Shown: positions 21,459 to 33,550, numbered from the stretch's first letter. The stretch: DNA of 64,000 nucleotides from Annona cherimola (GCA_030490835.1 CM059971.1:24793817-24857816); one strand, 5' to 3'. Translations and numbers: made by a program. The notes: generated from the letters alone by a model not told the origin.

Positions 21459-23409
21459 CAATGTTGTTAAAGCCGAATGAAACCGGCCCGTTGGACCAGG
21501 AACCGGTCTTGATCGGGTTCGATGACATGTAGTTCGGTTTGATTAAATTAAACTGTCCAAACTGATGGTCGAACCATATGGGACGATCAAATCGAATTCG
21601 CCCGGTTTGAATGCTTGTATTTATATTAAAACACAAAAATGAAAGCTAAACTGCTTGGTCGATTTTCACTTTCCCCCGTTCGGCCAGTCTTGCACTCCCG
21701 CTTAAATGTCCCGAAGCCCCAAACCTTAGTTATCTCCATACCAGCCATTTCTTCCCATCGTCTGATCGTCGGCGAGACAGTCTCAGGTTTGAATGGACTT
21801 CAGTTGCATGCACTCCGGTGCATGCACCTATTTTTTTATTTTTATTTTTGAAAATTTTTTCATAAACTTGTTAGCCCAAGTATAAAATTACTAAAATGCC
21901 ACTGATTTTCAAAAATCAAAAATAAATATCTAAAAATCTCCAAAATTGGTAAAAATTGATACATACGTTAAATACACTTGGGCTAACAAGTTTATGAAAA
22001 TATTTTCAAAAAAAATAAATAAATATATGCGCCCGAGAGTGTGCAGCACTGCGTGCTCCCGAGAGCATAAGATGAAGGTCCGGTTTGAATTCTAACCATC
22101 AATAGACAAATCACTGACAGTTGCAAATGACTCCGTTAAAGTAATTGCATATAAGTAGATTGTTTTGATCATTGGACTACTTCATGTGGATTCATATTGC
22201 AAATTTGTCAAACATTCAATATTCTAATGACATTCATGACCTGCTGATTCAATGGTTCATCTAGCTGGAAAATGTTGAACCTGGTTTTCTTTATTTTCTT
22301 AACAACATTTGGATCGATTTTCTTGTTCACAAGCTGAAGGAGTTCAACCAAAACGTATTTTGGCTAGTTGTAATCGGTGGTGGATTTCGAACCTAAGTAG
22401 CTATTTTTGCAATGTTCATTTAAAATTAATTATTTGTTGAGATTTTTTATACAAGTGGCTTTGTAGCTGTTGAATAGTTGTTTGTTATGTTTTAAAAATA
22501 TATGATTAGCTATTTTTTAGATTAGCTATTTTTTAAATGGAATATGTGAGTAGCTACTAGCTGTTTGCTATGTTTTTATATATGAGTCGCTATTGAATAA
22601 TTGTTTACTATGTTTTTTATACGAGGAACTATAATTGGTGAGCAAAATGAAGATGTCATGATCGACCTTGATGAAGATTGAAAACGAAAATTGAAAACGA
22701 AACTAGAAGATGTTATTTTTTGTTTCTTTTTTCAATAATGTGAATGATGGATTTATGTATTTATAAAATTTTATGTTTGATGAGAATGATGCTTTCGTAG
22801 ACTTTTAGAATTTTATTTTTGATGAGACTAATGTGCTTTAGACTTTAAAAATTTTATATTTGATAAGAATGATATGTTTATAGACTTTAAAATTTTCATT
22901 TTTATTGAACAAGTGGGTTGTTTTTAATTCTTGTAATATTATAAATTATTTAATTATTCAATCCTTTAACAATTATTGATCTATTTTATTTCTTATTGTG
23001 TTAAATATGTCTATAGAAGTGGAATTCATAATGGCACTGAGATAAATAGAGAGAATTTGGAAGTCAAATGTCAACATTCAAGGCTTGTTACACATTTCCA
23101 GTCAATTAATAGAGTAATTTTTTTTTTAATATTCATGCTTAGAGATTTTTAAAAGTTTTCTATTAATGTTTCCTTGCATGTTTTTTGTGATGCTTAAAAT
23201 CCAATATATAGATTTAAGATTTACAAATATATAATTTTAGTATTTTACTAACAATATATAACTAATTAAAAATTATTAACATTTACGACATCATAATTAT
23301 GTCATACTGACGTCACTGGTTCAAACCCATTTGCTTAATCAATTAAACTGGTTTGAATCAAACTGGTTATTTGACCAATTCAATCACCAGTTCAATTCTG
23401 ACAACATTG
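21459..23409. mobile_element. hAT-like non-autonomous element, copy 1
   Basis: Starts CAATGTTGTTAAAG and ends CTGACAACATTG (TIR CAATGTTGT). Inside each end are repeated CCGGTT/AACCGG motifs, and near the right end GACATCATAATTATGTCAT and TGACGTCAC. The same ends and the same right-end block occur in 47331-49237, which has a clean 8-bp duplication. Here the flanking 8-mers, GTCTGCAG and GTTTATGG, differ only by transitions, compatible with a decayed TSD. A GC-richer block at 21640-21800 may be captured sequence; a fold-back element sits at 21806-22075. There is no transposase. Confidence 0.65.
21806..22075. mobile_element. Fold-back MITE family A, copy 1
   Basis: Arms GAAAATTTTTTCATAAAC and its complement near 22000 enclose a second nested inverted repeat of CACTGATTTT/AAAATCA type. 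The left boundary is a perfect GCATGCAC...GTGCATGC palindrome (21806-21825). Related copies occur at 42172-42542, 49246-49500 and 61535-61845. Non-coding. Confidence 0.65.
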
Positions 23410-23478
23410 GTTTATGGATTTTTTAGGGAAGATAAGTTGGCCGCGAAGAAGGGAGGGCGCTATTTCGTAGGGAATATA

Positions 23479-23878
23479 ATTATATACACCACGATGTATT
23501 TTAGCCTAAAATACAATATTCATTTATTTAATTTAATTTTTACTTTATTTAATTTATTCTTCATACATGTGTTTTCCTAATTATGTTTAATATATATATA
23601 AATATCAAGTTTTGTCATTTTACAATACTTTTACATTTTTATTTTTATTTTTAAAAAATATTAATGGTAAGGGCATTTAAGTTATTTTCCACTCCTTAAA
23701 GAACTTGATTTTTAAAAAATAAAAGATAAATATGTAGAAGTATTATAAAATAACAAAACTTGATATATAGATTAAACGCAATTAGGAAAATATATTTATG
23801 AAGAAAACTTCAAATAAAAATAAAATAAAATAAATGAATGTTGTATTTTATGCTAAAATACCTTATGGTGTATATAAT
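23479..23878. mobile_element. Fold-back MITE family C (400 bp)
   Basis: Ends ATTATATACACCA and TGGTGTATATAAT, with arms of about 170 bp that pair almost completely (CATTTATTT, TTTTCCTAATT, ATCAAGTTTTGT blocks recur inverted). The loop is near 23680. The target duplication is not resolved. No coding. Confidence 0.75.
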
Positions 23879-24314
23879 GATGCTCCTTTTTGAAAAAATA
23901 TCTCTCATGTCATTTAATGGCCATTCTTAAGACTGCAAAAAAATGAGGGCCGTGATGAAAAGTCGCAAGTTACGACTTAATACAACTAATCTCAAATAAT
24001 TACTCTCCACGATTAAATGCTTCAAGAATCATATGTGACGTTTTTTTTTTTTTTTGATAGGGGAATCTTATGTGACGTTGATTCATAATTAAATTAAATT
24101 AAATTTTTATAAGATTGGTGACTAGGCTAACTACGTTTTATAATTAAATTTTATTTTGATTGCATGAATATGATAAAAATTTAAAATGAAATGTTATGAG
24201 TATAATAAAAATATTTAAACCATTGTATGTATAGTAGAAATTATGTGCAATGTTACGGATATAAGAAGGATTTTCCATTTTTTAAATAGAAAGTGGTAAT
24301 ATTTTGAGAAAAAA

Positions 24315-24465
24315 CCCAAAACACATGGACAGAAGTAATTAAAAAATATATGAAAATATTAAAGATTACTGAAATTTTAATTAATTGCCATAAAAAATAG
24401 TGTAACAAAATTCATGCAACTGACTTCACTTAGATGAAAAATGACGTATAACGATAATAATATCT
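24315..24465 (+). mobile_element. RTE-like LINE 3' fragment
   Basis: The sequence from AAAACACATGGACAGAAG to ACGATAATAATATC aligns with the last 150 bp of LINE copy 2 (46595-46757), including the CAACTGACTTCACTTAG block before the tail. It is a short 5'-truncated copy, which is usual for LINEs. Confidence 0.7.
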
Positions 24466-24794
24466 CTAAAGGGTTTTTACATGTGTTCTTGCGTAGTGTA
24501 GGCAAAATTGTACACGTGTCAGTAGTTTTCAAAAAATTACAAGATTACTAGTATAGTTTGCCCCAGAGTAAAGAGTTTTTCATACGTGTCTACAAGGTTT
24601 TAGTAAAATTACGAGCGTATCAATATTTTTACAAAATTTGCATCAATACTTATAAAGTTTGTCTGAAATTGAATGCATACTTAAAAGTCCTGAACCCTTT
24701 CTAAGATGATGAAAATACTACTATAAACAATAAAATAAAAAATTAAAGAAAATACCTTTAAAATACTAAAAAATATTTTTTTGAAAATATTTCA

Positions 24795-24945
24795 AATTAA
24801 ATATTTTCGTGGAAAAAAAAGTGTGCCGTGATAGAGTAATGATTAAGAATAGAGAAAATAAATATGCTACTTGTATGAGAAGATGTAAAAAAGTTAAAGA
24901 GAAAACAAAGGGAAGAGAAAAGTTTTCCTTTCATCATTACCAAAC
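24795..24945. mobile_element. Partial MITE (CCGTTTGGTAATG family)
   Basis: The right end ATTACCAAACGGAGCC and the interior resemble the MITE at 41047-41198, in reverse. The left end is not identifiable. Confidence 0.45.
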
Positions 24946-24959
24946 GGAGCCCCATATTA

Positions 24960-26000
24960 TAAAGATTTTAGAACTTCTATAAATGACTAAAGCCCAGCGC
25001 TATTGTGGCCAAATGGGGATTTGACTCCCACTTCATACGGGTTCTCAATAAATATTGCCTTCAAGTGTGAGGTGCTAGATTTGTGGTCCCTAGTAATAGA
25101 AAATTTACATGTTCTTACTGAGCGTGGAAATATTTACAAAGATGAAGCTAATTTGTAATATCAGATGTCATGATGTATATAATACTAATAAAAAAATACT
25201 AAAGCCGAGAGACTGTACATACTACATAGCATCTGTTGGTACAAGATTCTCAGAGGTTTCCGTGTATATCCATTCCAAGGTCTTTTATCTTATTTTCATT
25301 TGTATACGGCGACGGGAGGGGGGTTCCAGTCGACCATCAGCGTTGGGCAGATGGTAAGGATCCAAAAGGTGTCTTCAAAGGAGGTTTTCACAGAGAAAGC
25401 GTGCCGCATTTAAAGTTCTCATGTCAGCCGTTTTAGTTGGGTGAAACGCTTCTATAAAAACCCTCTTTTTGTATAGTTCTTTCTATTTTGAATATTTCGA
25501 AAGTTGATAAAACATTACATCATCATTTATAATATTTTAGAAACTCTTTCATTTATCTAATATCACTATACATGAGTTTTGTCCATAAATGTGTAAAAAT
25601 AACATAGTAAAATGATTTAATGTTAAATGTCAATTTTAAAATTGTATTCTCGACATCTAAAGTATCTAAAATATTATTTCTATATGAATAAAAAATTGTA
25701 TAAAATGTTATTATATTCTAATACATATGTGAATAGATCTAATTATTTTTTAAAATTTACATATGAAGATACTAATTTTTTAGCAAATGTAGCTCATGTA
25801 GACATTTAATTTGGATTAAACTTGATTTCTTACATAAACAGATGATATCGAATACAATAAATAAATTTAATTTTCCGTTTAACGTGAAAACTTAAAATTT
25901 AAAGGAATTACGTAGAACTACTTCTGTCTAACGAATAATGATCTTCTCCGACCGGTCGGTCGATCCCGCAGTGTCCGACCACCGGCGAGAGCCGTTGGAT
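24960..26000. other. No gene recognised
   Basis: Short ORFs only. CTTCTATAAAAACC at 25450-25463 would make a good TATA box on the plus strand but no gene follows. A CCGACCGGTCGG palindrome at 25948-25959 and two GCCGTTGGAT copies (25991 and 26020) mark the start of GC-rich sequence. Confidence 0.45.
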
Positions 26001-26152
26001 GCTGCGGGCAAAATTCTGGCCGTTGGATCGCAAAGGAGAAAAGATTGCGCAGTGTCAGGCGTTTAATGCAGGAAAAGAGTCGGTTCGGCCCTTGTTAGGC
26101 TTGGAAAATTTCAGAGCCCCCCTCGCGTCTGCCTCTCCTTCGAGTCCCCACT

Positions 26153-26420
26153 CCCCCCCACCTCGCGATCTCTCCCTCGCCTCTCTCTCACAGCGTCGCG
26201 CTCCCTCCTGCGTCCTCCCTCTCGCGATCTCTCTCCCTCACCTCTCTCCGCTCGCCTCCTCCCTCTCCCTCTCCCTCCCCCGATCATCTGGCCCGACCTC
26301 CCTCTCCCTCCCTCTCTCTCTCCACCCGCCCTCTCAGCCCTCTTCGCCCTCTCCCTCTCTGCCCTCTCGCGATCTGTCTCCCTCTCCCTCACCTCTATCC
26401 GCCCGCCCTACACCCTCCCG
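26153..26420 (+). repeat. CT-rich arm, left copy
   Basis: Pyrimidine-rich GC sequence with CGCGATCTCTCCCTC and CACAGCGTCGCGCTCCCTCC. The reverse complement of 36466-36622 shares these non-simple blocks in the same order, so the two are homologous inverted copies, not independent microsatellites. CT-rich leaders are common in plant 5' UTRs. It faces inward, towards 26421-36408. The ORFs on both strands here are low-complexity. Confidence 0.7.
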
Positions 26421-26736
26421 ACTCTGAAGAGGTGGAGCTTCCATTATCCAAGGTATGCATTTCCTGCATTGTCGCTTGATCCTGGAATAAGTCCGTGACT
26501 TCACTCATTGAGAATCCCGATCCTTGAAATAAGTCCAGTGCCTTCTCTGCAGCAACGTCTAAACCGATCAATGCTGCCCTGCGCTCACCTGTTCTGTCGG
26601 GTGAAATTTCCTTGATCTGTTCTCCATTGCCAACCGTATCTCTGTTTGTTATGGGACATTTCGTAGTGATGTCAAATGAATCAACTTCTCCAGGTTCAGA
26701 AGCTGGTCACAAAGAAACTTCATCATGCTCTCTTGC
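26421..26736 (-). pseudogene. Exon-like fragment of unrecognised gene
   Basis: The minus strand is open for about 100 codons from 26706 and has near-coding base composition in an AT-rich setting. It includes GERRAALIGLDV, AEKALDLFQGSGFSMSEVTD and LFQDQATMQEMHTLDNG. It is preceded at 26737-26738 by an AG in a TTATTGCAG acceptor context; one TGA lies nine codons into the exon. I do not recognise the protein. It lies immediately inside the left CT-rich arm and may be one of the gene pieces collected in this block. Confidence 0.5.
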
Positions 26737-26879
26737 CTGCAATAACAAGCAATAGTAGTTGTAATGAACTCAATAACCTGACTAAAGCTGTAATGAACTC
26801 ACCGTAATGATATTCACCTGTTATGTATTTACAAACAATGGAATAATTTTTTTATTAACAATGGAGTAAAATATTGATT

Positions 26880-27060
26880 TTAAATGTGAGAGACCGTTTC
26901 AATTTTAGACATGCCAGATGATTTCCTATGCATGCTTTCTTTGATGAAACTGACAAATGGGTGAATCATAAGGATTATTTTCATGGTGCTCTAGCCGTCC
27001 GTGATCTCATTGGTGTTAATTCTATAAGCCAAGGATTGGTGGTTGTTATTACTTGAAATA
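26880..27060 (+). pseudogene. Possible exon fragment, unrecognised
   Basis: A plus-strand frame preceded by an ATTTTAG acceptor-like site reads FPMHAFFDETDKWVNHKDYF then HGALAVRDLIG over about 50 codons. The composition looks protein-coding but no family is identified. It could be another captured piece or chance. Confidence 0.3.
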
Positions 27061-27597
27061 TATGCCTTTACACAAAGGGGAGGCTATAGAAAAAGGAAGC
27101 ACTTGAAATGCATGATGTAACAAAAGGCGAAGCTACGTAGAAAGGATTGCTACATATCAAATTTGAAATTTACTACAATATTAGAAACTTCTAAAAATAT
27201 ATTTACGAGCGATTCTGTAGGATGAACATTTTGGAAGGTGTAAATATTTTAACTTATAATCTTTGCGTGCGTTTATAACGAACCAACGCTTTGAACAGGG
27301 TATGATTTACTCTCGAATAATTTTAATCTTTTGACCATATAATATCTGAACTAAAGAACGGATCAGATTTTTCTCTAATTGTTAAGATGGGTCATACATG
27401 ACAAATATACCAATTTACTTTCATACATCATATACCGCTAAGTATTTCCCCATATAAAGAATGGTGTGAAGTACATGCTACAAGTCATCGCCTTTCGTCC
27501 AAGCAACGACTCTCGAACACACCCCAAAACTAAAGACCATTAGCTGTTACGATTCTCCCCTGTATCCCATCATCACAATAGTACCCAAGCAATTACT
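27061..27597. other. No gene recognised
   Basis: Left flank of the copia insertion, ending in the target duplication ATTAC (27593-27597). No domain or element end is seen. Confidence 0.5.
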
Positions 27598-27647
27598 GTT
27601 AGAGTTATCATCTAATTAGGACACCTAATAGGAGTATAACTCTAACA
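27598..27647 (-). repeat. Abnormally short 3' LTR (50 bp)
   Basis: It begins directly after the polypurine tract with TGTTAGAGTTATACTCC, identical to the 5' LTR start, and keeps about 42 bases of it. Then, instead of some 290 further LTR bases ending CCAACA, it ends ATAACTCTAACA, the exact complement of its own first 12 bases. The outer tips of the element at 27598 and 35034 therefore read the same 12 bases inward. Confidence 0.85.
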
Positions 27648-27661
27648 TTCTCCCACTTGTC
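27648..27661 (-). other. Polypurine tract
   Basis: The minus strand reads GACAAGTGGGAGAA directly before the TGTTAG of the 3' LTR, the normal plus-strand primer site for plant copia elements. Confidence 0.85.
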
Positions 27662-28042
27662 CTAATTAAAATAAAATTAAGAAGGAAAAAGAAAATTATA
27701 TTAAAATATAATCCTTGGATTTAACATTTGAAAATTACCGGACGAGTGCACTCATTTGAAAAACATGCCCAGTCATTACATACGCAATCCAACTTTAATA
27801 CTTAAGTTAAGAAAATTTGTTAACATGGATCATGACGGTTATATGCAAATATAACATACTTCCTTCCATGCATCACGATATTAACAAATTTACTTGACTA
27901 AGTTCTTAATGGCAGATTTACAATTAATATCAAATAGATAAAATCTTTTGTTTACAAATCACATAAAATTGTCAACAAAATACCATAATGAAACAAAAGA
28001 AAATAATCATCCAACATGAGATCTCAAAGTGTATCGATTACA

Positions 28043-31000
28043 TCAATAATTATCCCACATTACAAGACCCATATTTCTTATATGTCCAGAAAAGACCTTA
28101 GGCGCCAGAGCATTAGTCATGGGATCAGCAATCATGTCGGCAGTACCAACAAAACTAATCGATATCAGATGATCATTAATCCTTTCTTGTACTGACATAA
28201 ACTTAGCATCAATATGCTTGTTAGCGCCAGTAATTCTTCTATAATTGGAGAAGCTAATCGCTGGTGAATTGTCACAACTGATTCTCAGAGGCTTAGAGAT
28301 AGAATCCATAATTTTAAGCTCTAAGATAAATTTCCTCAACCAAAGTGCATGTGAGGATGCTTCATGACAGCCGACAAATTCAGCTTCCATGGTAGAGTCG
28401 ACTACACGATTTTGTCTCCCACTCTTCCATGAAACTGCTCCACCGGCTAATAGGAAAACATAGCCTGACGTGGATCTTCTGCTGTCTGTACAACCAGCAT
28501 AATCTGAATCTGTGTAACCGATCACTTCTAATTGATCAGTTTTCGCATATGTGAGCTCATAATCTTTAGTTCCTTGGAGATATCGCATTAATTTCTTTAC
28601 TGCTTTCCAATGTTCCATTCCTGGATTGCTTTGATATCTTCCAAGTAGTCCCATTGCATAACTGATGTCAGGACGCGTGCAAACTTGTGCATACATCATG
28701 CTCCCAAGAGCAGAAACATATGGGATGGACCTCATTTCCTGTTTCTCAATCTCATTCTGTGGACACTGATGTAGACCATATTTTTTACCTTTAAAGATTG
28801 GCACTTCACATGATGAGCAATTTGACATTTGGAACCTTTCTAAAATTTTATTAATATACGCCCTTTGTGATAACCCTAAAGTCTTTTAGGCCTATTTCGA
28901 TGAACCTATGACACTCAATGCCTATGACACATGATGCCTCACCCATATCTTTCATATCAAAATGTTCAGAAAGGAAACTTTTAGTGTCATGTAAAAGACC
29001 TAAATCATTAGTAGCAAGTAAAATATCATCTACATATAGAATCAGAAATATAAACTTGCTCCCACTCAACTTTAGATATATACATTGGTCACCAATGTTT
29101 TCTGTAAATCCAAAGGAAGTGATAACTCTGTTGAACTTTAAATACCACTGTCGGGAAGCTTATTTAAGTCCATATATAGATTTCTTTAATTTGCATACTA
29201 ATGTGTCCTTTCCTTCCATTTCAAATCCTTCAGGTTGCACCATGTATACCTCTTCTTCTAAATCCCCATTCAGGAATGTCGTCTTTACATCCATTTGGTG
29301 TAACTCTAAGTCAAAGTAAGCCACTAATGCCATAATAATTCTGAATGAGTCTTTTCTAGAGACAGGTGAAAATGTCTCTTTATAATCAATGCCTTCTATT
29401 TGTGTGAATCCTTTGGCAATAAGTCTGGCTTTATATCTTTCTACATTACCTTTAGGGTCCCGTTTGATTTTGAATATCCATTTACAACCAACAGGTTTGC
29501 TCCCTTTAGGCAACGTAACAAGATCCCAAACTTTGTTTTGAAACATGGATTCTAATTCATCTTTCATAGCATTGATCCATAATTCAGACTTTTCACTATT
29601 AATGGCTTCTTTGAAATTTAATGGATCATTTTCAATACAAAGATCGTCAATACATTCTTCCAAATATATAATGTAGTCATCTGAAATAGCAGGTCTCTTC
29701 ATTCGATTAGACCTTCTTGGCTCATTAATATGTTCTACATTATCATTTGGATGAATGTCATTTGGAATTGAGATCGATTCATTATTAGTATCTTCCGTAG
29801 GCTGCATAGCAATTACTGGTTGTTGATTTGTCATGTTATAATCAACAATCTCAGTTCTTGCATCCATTAGTGATGAACTAGAGGAAGGATCTCTAATTTC
29901 CTCAAATTCCACATTTCGTGGAGTTATGCTCCCACTATTTTCGCCATTCTCAATGAATCGAGCTGTTCCGGTCTCAATGATCCTAGTATTATGGGACGGA
30001 CTGTAAAATCTATACCCTTTAGACCATTCTGGATACCCAATAAAGAAACAACTAATAGTCCTTGGGTCCAATTTCTTTTCTTGTAGGTTGAGTATCCTTG
30101 CTTCTGCTTGACAACCCCAAATATGCATATGCCTCAAACTGGGTTTCCTGCCTGTCCATAACTCAAATGCAGTTTTAGGAACAGCTTTACTGGGAACTCT
30201 GTTGAGGATATACATAGCAGTTTTCAAGGCTTCACTCCACAAGAATAAGGGTAAAGATGAGTTGCTGATCATACTTCTCACCATATCCATGAGAGTACGA
30301 TTTCTCCTTTCAGCAACTCCATTTTGTTGGGGAGTTCCAGACATCGTGTATTGAGGTTCAATACCATTTTTTTCTAGATATTTAGCAAATGGACCAGGGA
30401 TTCAACCTAATTGACCATGTTTACCATAATATTCACCACCCCTGTCAGATCTCACAACTTTAATTTTCTTATCCAATTTTTTTTCAACTAATTCTTTGAA
30501 TATTTTAAAAGTATTCAAAGAATCAGACTTTTCATGTAATAGGAAAATAAAACCATAACGTGAGAAATCATCAATAAACGTGATAAAGTACTTTTCACCT
30601 CCAATACATGATGAAAATGGACCACAAATATCGGTATGGATCAATTCTAAAAGTCCATTGCTTCTCGTGACACTCTTTTTCTGAGTTTTGGTTTGTTTTC
30701 CTTTAATACAATCGATACATATGCTAAAATCAATAAAATCTAGAGTAGGTAATACCCCATCTTTTACTAATCTTAGCATCCTTTCTTTTGATATGTGACC
30801 CAACCTTTTATGCCACAACATGGAGAAATTTTCATCAATTATACCACGTTTATTACCAGCACATACATTTAAGGTGGATGAACAATTAAATGAGCAATCT
30901 GCACTTATTTGATATAAGCCATTAAATAATGTTCCATTTCCAATTAAAATAGAATCTTTAAACAAAGAAAACTTGGAGTTTGCAAAACTGAAAGAATAAC

Positions 31001-32105
31001 CCATTATATCAAGTTTTGGCAAAGAAATTAAATTTCTAGAAATGGACGGAACATAGAAAACTTCATGCAGTTCTAAAAAATGCCCGGTGTCAAGGCGAAG
31101 TCTGCAATTTCCTACTGCTTTAACTTTAGACTTGGTCAGATTGCCCATTAAAATAGACGACTCATGTGGTTTTGGGTTGCGGGTTGAATGGAATGCCTGC
31201 AAAGAGTTTGAAACATGGATAGCAGCACCAGAGTCAATACACCATAAATTAGAGGATACGTTTATGAAATTGGTTTCAAGGCAAACATGTACATAATTGT
31301 TACCTTTCTTTTCGAACCAACTTTTCCGCTTGAGACAATCTTTCTTAAAATGTCCTTTCTTTTTACAGAAATGACACTTCTCAGCGGTCTTTTTCAATCC
31401 ATCCTCTAAGCCTTTCTTTAATGGGAATTTATTCTTCCCTTTTCCTTTCTTTGACTTGTACTGCTTAGTAGTCGATGTGAAATAGATAGGCATTGATCCA
31501 TCTTGCTTTAATCTTTCTTCCTCTTGTACACACATGGATATTAATTCATTTAAAGTCCATTTATCCTTTTGTGTGTTATAGGAAATTTTGAATTGAGAAA
31601 ACTGAGATGGAAGAGAGTTTAAGACAAATATGACTAGGAAAGAGTCAGAGATTTTCATCCCTAGTTCATTAAGTTTCCCAGCTATATTTGACATTTCCAT
31701 TATGTGCTTTTGCACTCCACAAATGCCATCATATTTCATTGAAGTCAATTTGTTAGTGAGCATTCCAGCCAATGCTTTATCTGACCCACTGAATTTTTCC
31801 TTAATTGAGTCTAGATAAGTTTTGGCACTTTCATTTTCAGGGTCAGAAATAGAACCCCTGATATTCCTTTCTATTGTACTCTTTATAATCATAAGAGACA
31901 ACCTGTTGGAACGCTCCCATTTATCAAATTGAATCTTTTGACTATCAGTACTTTCAGGCATTATTTCATTAGGTTTTGCAACACGAAGGGCTAAATCCAG
32001 GTCCAAACATCCTAATGTGATAAGTAATTGCTCATGCCAATCAGAATAATTTGATCCATTCAGTGTCGGGATATTAGACAGATGAGATTGAGGAACAGGA
32101 GCCAT
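28043..32105 (-). pseudogene. Copia gag-pol polyprotein (two stops, one frameshift)
   Basis: It starts at ATG 32105 (MAPVPQSHLSNIPTLNGSNY). Domains in order: Gag with a CHFCKKKGHFKKDC zinc knuckle; aspartic protease (CIDSGAAIHVS); integrase with HKRLGH...CIDC zinc finger, the TDICGP and DDFSRYG aspartates, SDRGGEY and [14 protein letters not shown]; reverse transcriptase with YVDDILLATND; RNase H with DSDYAGC, EAEFVGCHEAS and HIDAKF. Lesions: a TGA at 30402-30404 within integrase, in frame with the next open stretch; a TAA at 29160-29162 replacing a glutamine codon in RT; and a frameshift between about 28915 and 28830. All catalytic motifs remain. The polyprotein would make Gag particles, integrase and RT for cytoplasmic replication. 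Confidence 0.9.
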
Positions 32106-32299
32106 AGCTGTAAAACAATGATTAAGCTCACATTACCATTATGATTCAGATAAAATATTATGTAACAATTCCATTAACATTAATTAATCATGGCTAAAAT
32201 TATAAAACTTAACCACACAAGCAATAATGCATGATTATATTTAATAATGCTATGATAAACAATAATATTCAATAATTAATTATGAATACATAAAGTCAA

Positions 32300-32610
32300 G
32301 AAATCCCCACCTTCGGGTAGAAAATTTCCCGCGTTTATGCAGTTCTAGTTAATTATTGATAAATATTAAATTATAGCTACCTTCGGGTAGATCTATAATA
32401 TAATATTCTTTAATGATGCAATTTCTATGATTAGAGAAAAATCATATTATTTTCTCTTTGTTTAATAAATTTGATTAACTAAATATCTTAGACCCTTTAG
32501 GGCAACAAAGATATAAAGATGAACAATATTTATTAAACATAAATTGCATAATAATCAATAATAATAATTTTAAAAAATGTATTTTAGACCCTTTGGGGCA
32601 ACTAAAATAC
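32300..32610 (-). repeat. Repeated small stem-loops in copia leader
   Basis: Two copies of a CTACCCGAAGGTAG-type hairpin (32308-32320 in part and 32377-32390 in full; stem CTACC/GGTAG, loop CGAA) and two copies of GCCCTAAAGGGTC / GCCCCAAAGGGTC (near 32490-32505 and 32586-32601) alternate in AT-rich sequence, 200-500 bases upstream of the gag ATG on the element RNA. Confidence 0.65.
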
Positions 32611-33550
32611 ACAATTAAAATTATTACAGAGTATAATATATGTGAATAATTCAATAATAATGATTATTAAATTCATTATGTGCGATTAAATTCCATATTA
32701 TTTCTTTTGGTCAGCCAGGTAAGTAAGGTGGGGCGTGGGAGGCTCCCCCTGCATAGCAGGGACCTAATTAAATAACCACGTGATCCTCTTCAATACCTCT
32801 TGCCTAGACACCAACCTCCAATCATGCTATGGAATATAATCTCACTATAAAATTTAATAATCATAATTTATATAATTATTCATATATATATATATGCATT
32901 GCATGCTTAATATTAAATAGAAAGCAATAATTCATGAATAAATTGCTAATCAAGCAGTTATAAACTAATCACATGAATTAATGTTGAATCCATTGAAAAA
33001 CAATAAATCACAAATATATATTGCTAATTAGGCATTTATATATCAATCACATGAATTAATTGCACATATAATTCAAAAGAATTGCATAAATATTCAAAAG
33101 TCAAATTTATTGACCTAGTTAGCCTAATCGGACCCTTTCATTAGATCCAGAATGTCCAAAACATAGAAAATGACTATTGAATCGTTCAATTTGGATAACA
33201 GGATTATAAAATATGTTAAAATTTTATTTTATTTGGACGGTCATAAACATGCCACGTGTCCAATGCGGTCAAATTTCAAACGGGCTGGGCTGGAGCGGAC
33301 TGGACTGTTGGGTTGGGTTTAAATAAAATGGGCCTAACTGGATGGGCCTCTCATATGGGCTGTCTTTGCTGGGCCTGAGATGTTGGTTCAAGCCCAGGCC
33401 GGAAATGTCCCAAAATGGGCTTAACTAAACAAGGCCAACTCATGGGCTTAGTGGGCTATTCTTTATGGGCTTAGTGGAGCCCCAAAATGCCCAAGCCTGG
33501 CTAAAGAGGGAGAGAACCCATTTGCAAAATTAGCCGAAAGGAGGGTTTTA

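Noticed and set aside
26111..26427. Long ORFs on both strands in the CT-rich block (142 and 93 codons)
   Set aside because: Low-complexity S/P/L or R/E/G translations of a pyrimidine-rich repeat; no domain, and both strands open for the same compositional reason.
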